A DNA stretch of 64,000 nt from Lantana camara. Its lineage: Eukaryota; Streptophyta; Magnoliopsida; Lamiales; Verbenaceae. How positions within the stretch are numbered: the stretch's first letter is position 1; every line of letters starts with the position of its first letter. This document shows positions 46,834 to 57,073 of this stretch, piece by piece. Position numbers and translations under genes: made by a program. The notes below the pieces were generated by a model that saw only the letters and a program-made list of their open reading frames with translations, was not told the DNA's origin and searched no databases. The DNA is taken from positions 21,535,001 through 21,599,000 of the forward strand of contig CM074860.1 in the NCBI GenBank assembly GCA_037501455.1. Direction: 5' to 3'.

Positions 46834-46846
46834 TGGTATCAGAGCC
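46834..46846 (+). other. Primer-binding site of copia copy 1
   Basis: TGGTATCAGAGCC lies 2 bp after the end of LTR E1, an exact match to the initiator-Met primer site. Confidence 0.92.
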
Positions 46847-47098
46847 ACCTCGTTAATCGTGTTTCTGATTCGTCTCAATTATACTGAATTTGGTAGAAAT
46901 TCTTAGGCTTGATGCGATTGAGTATTTGTAATTGTTTTAGAAAGCCTGAATTACGAAACTGTATTTTTTCCTGAAAGTTTCTGAAAATTGGTTTTTGCAA
47001 AAAATTAATTTTTGAAAACAATTTTAGATTTGAAACTGTATAAACTGTTTTTGGATTCTTGGATTGGTTTTGCTTTTGAACGAAAACACGAAACGAAA

Positions 47099-47405
47099 AC
47101 CCGGATCGCGACGAATACGCGAAACCCCGCGCGCGAAGGCGTCGCGCGCGCACCGCCCGCCTGTGCTAGGCGTGCGCAAGGGCAACCGCCCAGGCCTGGC
47201 CGGGACAGACCGGCCAGTCGCCCAGCACCTCCCGCACGCCTGTGCGGGAGCCTAGGCGCGCCCGCCCAGGGCGGCCGAGACTGGCCGCCCACCCCGCCCG
47301 CATGCTTGCGGGAAAGCCGCGCCCAGCAGCGCGCAGCGCGCCGCGTGCGTGCGGTCTTCTCCGCGTACGGGTCCCGTTTTCGCGATCCGGCCTTTTCGTG
47401 TTTCG
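47099..47405 (+). other. GC-rich leader island of copia copy 1
   Basis: About 300 bp of very high G+C in an otherwise AT-rich element, full of CGCG and GCCC words. It includes the hairpin CTCCCGCAC-GCCT-GTGCGGGAG at about 47228-47249 and CCCGCATGCTTGCGGG near 47297. Open frames on both strands (up to 146 codons) are a product of the low stop-codon density and are not conserved with copy 2. It is part of the untranslated leader before gag. Confidence 0.75.
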
Positions 47406-48505
47406 TGCAATCCAGTCCCAATTTTATTTTAATTTTAAAATTTTATTTTTGAATATTTATTTTAATTTTGAACAAAACTTAAAATTGGGATTTTTGAGAA
47501 ATTGAAACGGTTTATATTTTGGGAAAATACATCTTGATAAAATTATTAATTTTCAGAAATTAATTGGAATTTTATTTGTTTTGGTAATTTGGGATTTATT
47601 GAAAACTTTTATAAACAAGACTCGCATCAAGTCGTGTTTGAAGCTATTAGAGCTTAAGGCGAGAATTTTAATTTATTGGTTAAATTTAAATTCTTGCAAA
47701 AGCATGTTAGGTGATCATGGGTTTAGATCTATGTATGGTTTTAATTTATGCACATGGATGGTTTAAATTGGGGTTGGAGCCCTATAGTTGCGTTTTTCAA
47801 TTGAGGTTGGAGCCTCACTTATGTGCGTACTGTTATGTGATTTATTATGTGGCTTTCCATATTACTGTTTTTGAGGCCGGGGTATGCCCCGTGTAATTGT
47901 CTAAGGCCAATATGAAGATTGAGCCTTATTACTTTATGTCTTTTTCTTTTTATTGTAATTTGAGAGTAGAGATAGGTGATGAGGTTTTATTTTCATTTTG
48001 GAGACAATGCACCCATGGAGTAAGATGGACCACATTCAAGTAACAAGGAGGCCATAAGTGAAGACCCCTCAAAATGTTAGGGAGGGGAATCTCAATTGTT
48101 AAATGTAATAGAGATAGGGCTCGTATTTTGTTACCGCTTTCCCTTATGTGATTTCAACTGTTTATGTGGCATGTATGTTAGAACTTGTGATTGTGGAGTG
48201 GCTCCCACATATCACGCATAAGATAGGTAGAACCCATGATCATTACATGTTAGTATCATGCTAGGACATGTTATCTGTTTATGTGCTTGTTTGAAATGCA
48301 TTTAAGTGTACTTGCATTAATCAAGATTAATAAAATTGGATAACGTATATGTTGGTGAGGTCGAACCGGACAACTCTCCGGTTGATTCGAAAATTCCCAT
48401 TAAATATTAAGCTAATTTCGAACAAATAGGTGTTTAATTCGAGATGTAAATTTTGAATTGAATTCCTAGCATTCCATCAATAGGTTTTAAGTTAAGTAAG
48501 TAAAG

Positions 48506-48842
48506 CTAGTTATTGTCCGCGAGTCGTGGGATAGCTAGAGGAGCTTATTAGTTCTTAGTTACCTAATTAATCATTTTAAATGGTCAATATTTCGTGGTCA
48601 ATTTTAGCAAGGGCGATGTCCGCGAGTCGTGGGTCGTTCGAACTAAGTTTTGGTCATGATCTTATGATTGATGGGTCTAGCTTAACGCCTAAGTAAATAT
48701 GGATGTCGCACGAGTCGTGGGTCCATATTGAAAGATAGGTGATGCAAAAACAATTACTAAGAGTTCTAAAGGTGTTAGAATTGGTAAGTTGTACCTACCT
48801 AGGGTTCTTACTTAGAATGTCCGCGAGTCGTGGGTTCGAGGT
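48506..48842 (+). ncRNA. Four repeated hairpins with a common loop motif in the copia leader (copy 1)
   Basis: The motif GTCCGCGAGTCGTGGG occurs at 48515-48530, 48618-48633 and 48819-48834, with a variant GTCGCACGAGTCGTGGG at 48705-48721. Each is enclosed by a different complementary pair: CTAGTTAT/ATAGCTAG, GGGCGA/TCGTTC, ATATGGA/TCCATAT, and CTTAGAA/TTCGAGG (one mismatch). The motif itself can form TCCGC-GAGTC-GTGGG. The motif is conserved while the stems differ. This suggests RNA structure in the genomic RNA rather than a simple DNA repeat. The array ends about 200 bases before the gag ATG. Confidence 0.6.
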
Positions 48843-49040
48843 AAAATGCCTAGGATCTTAGTACCCATTGGGAAACGTGTTCCTCTTAGATCTTTGGGAA
48901 TTCTAGATCTTTGAAAAACAGTGGGAGCTACATTAGATTAAAGACCTTATCTTTTGTATATCGTTATAATTCAGCATGCTCACTAGTTCTCTGTTTTACC
49001 ATTTAGGTCGTAGATTCTATGATTCTCTACGTGTTTTGAA

Positions 49041-52000
49041 ATGGCAACCAAAAACCCTCTTGTATCGATCCTCGAGTCAAACAAGTTGACTGGTCCCAAC
49101 TATTCTGATTGGCTGAGGAATCTAAAAATCATTTTAGATTCTGAGAAGAGAACTTATGTTCTCTTCGAAGGGGAGCCTAGTCCCGAAGGGGAGGCTCCCA
49201 CTCGGGCCGAGCGGGATGCGATTCAGAAGTGGAAGGGTGATAATCTCCAAGCCCGTTGCCTTATGTTGGCTAACATGTCTCCGGACTTGCAAAGGCAACA
49301 TGAGGCCATGGAATTTGCTTGGGAGATTTACGACCACTTAGAGCAACTTTACCGCCCTCATGAACGTGTTACAAGGTATAACACTTCAAAGGAATTGTTC
49401 CACTTGAGAATGAGGGAAGGTTCAAGTGTCCATGAATATGGACTCAAGTTTCTTGCCCTTACTGAGAAACTTGCTTCCATGGACATGCCACTGAAAGATT
49501 AGCTTTCAGTGGATTTGTTGCTAGCTTCGCTCCCACCATCATTCAACCCATTTGTCCTTAACTTCAACATGAATCATGCTGGTGCTACTGTAGCTGAGCT
49601 GATTAGTCAGCTTGTGACTGCTGAAAGCACGATCAAGAAGGACAATAAGGTTTTGATGGTGAATGCTCCATCTTCCTCTTCTGGGCCTTCTAAAGGTAAG
49701 GGCAAGAAAGCCCAAAAGAAGAAGAAGAAACCCCTTAGGCCCACTGGTGGCATTTCGAAGGGGAAGGCCCAAAAGAAGAAGAGTGATCAGAAAGAGGATG
49801 TTTGCTTCCATTGTGGCAAAGCGGGACATTGGAGGAGAAACTGCCGAGAGTACAAGGCTACTCTAAAGAAAGGTATCTTTCTCGTTGAAGTAAATCTTTC
49901 TATTAATTCTAGTTCTTGGGTACTTGATACCGGTTGTGGAACTCATATCTGTAATGATGTACAGATGCTAAGTGATGTTCAACAACTAAAAGAAGGAGAA
50001 TGTGTCTTGAAGATCGGCGATGGCTCAAACGTTGAAGCTCGAGCTTTAGGCACAATTAGATTAGATTTAGGTAGTTTTGAGTTAGTATTAAATAAAGTCC
50101 TTTATGTACCGAGCATTATTCGTAATATAATTTCAGTTCCAATATTAGATTGTGAAGGTTATGAAACTTATATTAAGAATGGTTAATATTTTATCAAACG
50201 GAACAACTCTTCCGTTCATATCGGTACTCTAAGTAATGGACTTTACCTAACTCAAAATATCAATATTATGAATATACAACGAGAAACAAAGCGTAAGAGA
50301 GATGACAAAGTTTCAGCTCCCTTATGGCACGCTAGATTAGGACACATTTCCAAGAACAGAATTAGCAAGATAAACACTTTAGGATCATTCTCTGAAAATG
50401 ATCTCAAAGAGTTGACTTCTTGCGAATCCTGTCTCAAAGGAAAGATGTCCAAAGTTCCTTTTAAAGGAACTGTGGAACGTGCCACTAAGGTTTTGGATTT
50501 GATCCATACTGATGTTTGTGGACCGCTTAGTGTAAGCACTAGAAACAATCATCAGTACTTCATAACCTTTACTGATGATTTTAGTCGGTATGGTTATGTA
50601 TACTTAATGAAGTATAAATCTGAAGCTTTTGAGAAATTCTTAGAATTTCAAAAGGAGGTTGAGAACCAAACTGGTCACAAGATCAAAGCACTTCGATCTG
50701 ATCGAGGAGGCGAATATCTTAGTGAAGAATTCCTTAATCATCTCAAGGATAATGGAATTATCTCTCAGTGGACTCCTCCGGGAACTCCTCAGCTTAATGG
50801 AGTTTCTGAGAGAAGGAATCGAACCCTACTTGATATGGTTCGTTCCATGATGAGTTTCACTGACTTACCACCTTCTTTTTGGGGTTATGCCCTAGAAAGT
50901 GCAGCAAAGATTCTGAATCTTGTTCCCTCTAAGTCAGTCCCTAAAACGCCCTATGAAATGTGGCATGGTAAAATCCCTAGTTATTCTTACTTAAGAATTT
51001 GGGGTTGTCCTGCTTACGTGAAGAGGACAGTGGGAGATAAGTTAGAATCTCGTTCTAACTTATGCTACTTTGTAGGTTATCCTAAGGAATCCATAGGATA
51101 CTATTTCTATGATCAATCTGAGCAAAAGGTGTTTGTTTCCAGAAATGCCACTTTTCTTGAGGAACCGTTCCTTAAAGAAAAGAAAGGCAAGATCATAGAA
51201 TTAGAAGAAGTACAAAGTGACCCCACACCGAAGAAACGTCCCACTCTGATCAACCACAACCAATCACGAATTTCGATACACATGAAAACCCTCCTCTAAG
51301 GCGTTCTGAACGCAATCCTAGACAGCCGGAGAGATGGTATGGATTCTTCCATGAAATCTCTCAAAAGGATAATGATCCTTCAACATATGAGGAGGCACTT
51401 TCAGATTCTGAGTCTGAATAGTGGATAGAAGCCATGAAATCCGAAATGGATTCCATGAACTCCAACCAAGTTTGGACCTTGGTAGATTTGCCTGATAGGG
51501 TCAAACCTATAGGTTGCAAATGGATCTTTAAGAGAAAGCTTGGAGTTGATGGAAGCATTGCAGCCTACAAAGCAAGACTGGTTGCAAAAGGATTCACTCA
51601 GAGACCCGGCATGGACTTTGACGAAACCTTTTCACCAGTTGCAATGCAAAAGTCTATTCGGATCATGCTTGCCATTGCTGCATATTATGACTATGAGATA
51701 TGGCAAATGGATGTGAAAACTGCCTTTCTCAATGGTGACATTGACAAAGACATTTATATGGAACAACCCATAGGTTTCACATTCAGTGGGAGTGAGCAAA
51801 AGGTTTGCAAACTCCAAAGATCAATCTATGGATTGAAACAGGCTTCTAGGAATTGGAACATTCGATTTGATGAATCGGTCAAAGCGTTTGGCTTCACCCA
51901 AATTTCGAATGAATCATGTGTGTATAGAAAGGAATTGGAGACCTCAGTGCAATTCTTAGTACTTTATGTTGATGACATCCTTTTTATTGGGAATTCGAAG

Positions 52001-52954
52001 GATGACATGAAAGTGACTAAGTTATGGTTATCGAACCAATTCGAGATGAAAGATCTTGGTGATGCGTCCTATATCCTTGGAATTAAAATCTATAGAGATA
52101 AATCTAGAAGGTTAATAGGACTATCACAGTCGATGTACATTGACAAAGTATTGAAGAGATTCAATATGGAGTCAGCAAAGGTTAAGAACCTTCCTATGAG
52201 TGTAGGAACATGTCTTTCAAAGAAGATGTGTCCTAAGACTAACCTTGAAAAGGAAAGAATGACTCATACACCTTATGCATCAGCAATAGGTAGCATAATG
52301 TATGCAATGTTATGTACTCGACCGGATGTGGCTTATGCACTCAGTGTAACAAGTCGTTTCCAATCTGACCCTGGAGATAGTCACTGGGCTGCCGTGAAGA
52401 ATATTCTTAAGTACTTGAAAAGTACTAAAGATTTATTCTTAGTTTACGGAGGTCAGAAAGATCTTACTGTCGAAGGATACTGCGATGCAAGCTTTGCATC
52501 TGACTTAGATGATTTTAAGTCAATGTCAGGATACATTTTCTGCCTAAACGGCGGGGCAGTGAGTTGGAAGAGTTCCAAGCAAACAACCACTGCAGATTCG
52601 ACCACTGAGGCCGAATACTTAGCTGCAAATGATGCAGCTAAGGAAGGTGTTTGGATTAGAAACTTCATTCAAGAATTGAATGTTGTTCCTAGCATGAAAG
52701 ACCCCATTACTGTGTTTTGTGACAACACTGGGGCGGTTGCTCAAGCAAGAGAACCAAGATCTCACCAACGGACCAAGCACATTATGAGGAAGTATCACCT
52801 AATCCGTGATATTATCAAAAGAGGAGATGTGCTAATTGAGAGGGTCACATCAGCAGAGAACGTGGCAGATCCACTTACTAAACCCCTTAGTCGAGAAGCT
52901 TTCCAAGGTCATCTTCAGAAGATGGGACTTAGAGTAGCTTTAAAATGGCTTTGA
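49041..52954 (+). pseudogene. Copia copy 1 gag-pol polyprotein, four disabling lesions
   Basis: The ATG at 49041 opens MATKNPLVSILESNKLTGPN (gag). Order: gag capsid; zinc knuckle CFHCGKAGHWRRNC near 49802; protease LDTGCGTHIC near 49924; pre-integrase WHARLGHISKNRI; integrase HTDVCGPL, LRSDRGGEYLS and SERRNRTLLD; RT with FLNGDIDKDIYMEQP and the intact YVDDILFIG; RNase H GYCDASFASDLDDF to FCDNTGAVAQA. Lesions: TAG at 49500-49502 (Glu in copy 2), TAA at 50184-50186 (shared with copy 2), a 7-bp deletion near 51228 shifting the frame, and TAG at 51419-51421 (Gln in copy 2). The zinc knuckle is intact here, unlike copy 2. The gene would make the particle and enzymes for retrotransposition; this copy cannot on its own. 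Confidence 0.93.
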
Positions 52955-52960
52955 CGGGCA

Positions 52961-52970
52961 AGTGGGAGAT
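52961..52970 (+). other. Polypurine tract of copia copy 1
   Basis: AGTGGGAGAT lies between the pol stop codon (52954) and LTR E2 at 52971. The identical tract occurs at 61001-61010 in copy 2. Confidence 0.8.
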
Positions 52971-54914
52971 TATTAGGAATAGTACCCTAGAAAGCCGATT
53001 GTATATCCGCTTTGTGCTTTTCCTTATTGTAATCACAGACAATCTTTGAATGAAATAACGAATTGAGGCAACACTTCTTTATATGCTCTTGTTTGGTATG
53101 CATTTACTTTATCTGTGCATGTATGAGAACTCCCCTAATCCTGATGACTTTAGGACTCTGCCATTTAGGTGAAATGGTTCATGAAACGAGCCCTATATCA
53201 CATAAGTCATGATTAGTAAAATACTCCAAGCCGATGAGTCCTACAGACAGTGGGAGTGTCAACCTGACTCCTCTAAGGCTTGCTTGTGGGATCACGCCCT
53301 TAAGAAGGACCACCTTGTTTCATGGAGGTGGAAAGTGTATAGTTGATACGTGCGTGATACATAAGGGTGCTTACTTTAATAAGTGAGTTCACTGAGGCGC
53401 CCCGTGTGAGAACATTCCTAAATGGGAAAGGAAGTTTCTATTTCAGGAAATGGAAACTTCCAGATTAGGAAATATCTCACGAGTCATTGATGTGATTAAT
53501 TGATCCTTAGACTTGAGGTTCCTTGTCACTTTATGAGTTAACTCTGTAGTCTTAGGTATAAGCTTTAAAGGGTGTCGCCTTAGACAACTGATTCAAGGCT
53601 TATGCTGGGGCTGCACAAGTGACTCATGAAAGTGAATGAGAATCAAGATAGGACCTACACTTGCATTTGCAAGGTGATCTCTTATTGTGTAAGTCATTCA
53701 TATGCCATATGGAGTCCTTGGCCAAGGCAGTAGATCAAGACATCAAGAAAAGGGTTTCTTGGATTGAGATCAAATGGATATGAAATGCACTTAGCTTTAA
53801 GACCGGATTATTAGGGTTCTGATTATTCCCTTGCCCTAGATCTTGGTTGAGAGATAGTAAGTAGGAGGATTGTATCTCACATGAATCAATGACTTAAAGG
53901 TTCTGTCGAATCCGAACATTCCAATTCAGCTAGGGGTTAAACACCTGTTGCTAGACTATGGTCGTTTAATCTGTGGACTGATTAATTAATTAGTGAATTA
54001 ATTAATTAGGGTCACTGCTAATTGAATTGAGAACCTAGAGGGTCACACACAACAACTTGGTTACATGAGTTGAGGCTTGAAAATGATTAAACGAGTTAAT
54101 CGGGCCTAGAGGGTTCCACACGTGTGAAATCACACGTGTGGGTCACGTGAGGAGCACGTGTCCTTGGGACACGTGCCTCACACGTGTATATGTATATATA
54201 TGATATATATTAAATAATTAAATGTGTTGATTATTTAATAGACTTTGGTTTAATTTTGAATTAAAAGAAAAGTCTAATTTTGGAGAAAATAATCTAGTTA
54301 ATTAATTATGAATTAATTAATTAGATAAAAAATAAGTTATTTATTTTATAATAAATAAAGTATAAAATTATCCAAAAATAGTTTGGATATTTTTAGCTCT
54401 CTTAAAAGTTGACTAGAATTAGAATTCAAAGTCAAAGTTGGAAAATACTTGATGATCAAGTAATAGGAGAGAGAGGAACCAAATCCTTGTCCAATAAGGA
54501 TTTGGATCGGCACTCCCTCCTATATATAGGGGAGCTCGAGCTCCCCTTTAGAGCTAATTGACAATTCTTGGTTCATGTGTTGAACACCTTCCTTTCTCCA
54601 AGATTAAATTAAACCCTAGGTTAAGCCTAAACACTAACTAGAGAACTAGCATCCTTACTAGTTAGATTGTGATCAAGTTGGTGGACTTTCTCTAGAGACT
54701 TCAAGTTAGAAGTTTGAAGATTCGAGCTTTACCAAGGAGAGGGGATCAAGCCGCGAGAAGAGCGTTCTTGGGTGGCTTGAAACGCTTCAAGAAAGAATAA
54801 AAGAAAAGTAAGTTTTCTATCTTTACGAATTTGGTTACACGATTCCGAGTTCAAGGTCCTTTTGTTGGGAAAATTTTTTAAATTCCGCTGCTTTCTGATT
54901 CGTGTTTTCCAACA
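52971..54914 (+). repeat. Copia LTR E2 (shared middle LTR)
   Basis: Starts TATTAGGAATAGTACCCTAG (first G of TGTT changed to A) and ends GTGTTTTCCAACA. It acts as 3' LTR of copy 1 and 5' LTR of copy 2. Over the 1431 bp that can be compared it differs from E3 by two transitions only (near 53017 and 53183). It has six CACGTG motifs at 54117-54187, a TATA box at 54521-54528, and a perfect palindrome GGGGAGCTCGAGCTCCCC at 54529-54546. Confidence 0.93.
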
Positions 54915-54916
54915 AG

Positions 54917-54929
54917 TGGTATCAGAGCC
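54917..54929 (+). other. Primer-binding site of copia copy 2
   Basis: TGGTATCAGAGCC, 2 bp after LTR E2. Confidence 0.92.
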
Positions 54930-55095
54930 ACCTCGTTAATCGTGTTTCTGATTCGTCTCAATTATACTGAATTTGGTAGAAATTCTTAGGCTTGATGCGA
55001 TTGAGTATTTGTAACTGTTTTAGATTTGAAACTGTATAAACTGTTTTTGGATTTCTTGGATTGGTTTTGCTTTTGAACTAAAACACGAAACGAAA

Positions 55096-55440
55096 ACCCG
55101 GATCGCGACGAACACGCGAAACCCCGCGCGCGAAGGCGTCGCGCGCGGCCTTCGCGCGCACCGCCCGCCTGTGCTAGGCGTGCGCAAGGGCAACCGCCCA
55201 GGCCTGGCCGGGACAGACCGGCCAGCCGCCCAGCTCCTCCCGCACGCCTGTGCGGGAGCCTTCAGGGCGCGCGGCCGAGACTGGCCGCCCACCCCGCCCG
55301 CATGCTTGCGGGAAAGCCGCGCCCAGCAGCGCGCAGCTTGCGCGCTGTGCGCGAATGTCGCGCGCCGCGCGCGCCCCGTGCGTGCGGTCTTCTCCGCGTA
55401 CGGGTCCCGTTTTCGCGATCCGACCTTTTCGAGTTTCGTG
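55096..55440 (+). other. GC-rich leader island of copia copy 2
   Basis: Counterpart of 47099-47405, but with several length changes (extra CGCGCGGCC and CGCGCGCCGCGCGCG words). The hairpin CTCCCGCAC-GCCT-GTGCGGGAG is kept. Just before it, 87 bp present in copy 1 (46935-47021) is missing here; the two sides in copy 1 share the 7-bp repeat TTTTAGA. Confidence 0.75.
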
Positions 55441-56538
55441 CAATCCAGTCCTAATTTTATTTTAATTTTAAAATTTTATTTTTGAATATTTATTTTAATT
55501 TTGAACAAAACTTAAAATTGGGATTTTTGAGAAATTGAAACGGTTTATATTTTGGGAAAATACATCTTGATAAAATTATTAATTTTCAGAAATTAATTGG
55601 AATTTTATTTGTTTTGGTAATTTGGGATTTATTGAAAACTTTTATAAACAAGACTCGCATCAAGTCGTGTTTTAAGCTATTAGAGCTTAAGGCGAGAATT
55701 TTAATTTATTGGTTAAATTTAAATTCTTGCAAAAGCATGTTAGGTGATCATGGGTTTAGATCTATGTATGGTTTTAATTTATGCACATGGATGGTTTAAA
55801 TTGGGGTTGGAGCCCTATAGTTGCGTTTTTCAATTGAGGTTGGAGCCTCACTTATGTGCGTACTGTTATGTGATTTATTATGTGGCTTTCCATATTACTG
55901 TTTTTGAGGCCGGGGTATGCCCCGTGTAATTGTCTAAGGCTAATATGAAGATTGAGCCTTATTACTTTATGTCTTTTTCTTTTTATTGTAATTTGAGAGT
56001 AGAGATAGGTGGTGAGGTTTTATTTTCATTTTGGAGACAATGCACCCATGGAGTAAGATGGACCACATTCAAGTAACAAGGAGGCCATAAATGAAGACCC
56101 CTCAAAATGTTAGGGAGGGGAATCTCAATTGTTAAATGTAATAGAGATAGGGCTCGTATTTTGTTACCGCTTTCCCTTATGTGATTTCAACTGTTTATGT
56201 GGCATGTATGTTAGAACTTGTGATTGTGGAGTGGCTCCCACATATCACGCATAAGATAGGTAGAACCCATGATCATTACATGTTAGTATCATGCTAGGAC
56301 ATGTTATCTGTTTATGTGCTTGTTTGAAATGCATTTACGTGTACTTGCATTAATCAAGACTAATAAAATTGGATAACATATATGTTGGTGAGGTCGAACC
56401 GGACAACTCTCCGGTTGATTCGAAAATTCCCATTAAATATTAAGCTAATTTCGAACAAATAGGTGTTTAATTCGAGATGCAAATTTTGAATTAAATTCCT
56501 AGCATTCCATCAATAGGTTTTAAGTTTAGTAAGTAAAG

Positions 56539-56875
56539 CTAGTTATTGTCCGCGAGTCGTGGGATAGCTAGTGGAGCTTATTAGTTCTTAGTTACCTAAT
56601 TAATCATTACAAATGATCAATATTTCGTGGTCAATTTTAGCAAGGGCGATGTCCGCGAGTCGTGGGTCGTTCGAACTAAGTTTTGGTCATGATCTTATGA
56701 TTGATGGGTCTAGCTTAACGCCTAAGTAAATATGGATGTCGCACGAGTCGTGGGTCCATATTGAAAGATAGGTGATGCAAAAACAATTACTAAGAGTTCT
56801 AAAGGTGTTAGAATTGGTAAGTTGTACCTACCTAGGGTTCTTACTTAGAATGTCCGCGAGTCGTGGGTTCGAGGT
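56539..56875 (+). ncRNA. Four repeated hairpins with a common loop motif in the copia leader (copy 2)
   Basis: The same four motif copies as in copy 1 (first at 56548-56563), with the same enclosing stems and spacing. A substitution just after the first hairpin (TAGAGG to TAGTGG) leaves the stem intact. Confidence 0.6.
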
Positions 56876-57073
56876 AAAATGCCTAGGATCTTAGTACCCA
56901 TTGGGAAACGTGTTCCTCTTAGATCTTTGGGAATTCTAGATCTTTGAAAAACAGTGGGAGCTACAATAGATTAAAGACCTTATCTTTTGTATATCGTTAT
57001 AATTCAGCATGCTCACTAGTTCTCTGTTTTACCATTTAGGTCGTAGATTCTGTGATTCTCTACGTGTTTTGAA

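Noticed and set aside
47005..47505. Overlapping open frames of 87-146 codons on both strands in the copia leader
   Set aside because: Caused by high G+C lowering stop frequency. Frames are not conserved in length between copy 1 and copy 2, and they lie in the untranslated leader.
49539..49829. Antisense open frame of 96 codons, repeated at 57572-57862
   Set aside because: Identical in both copies only because the sense gag sequence is; a shadow of gag.
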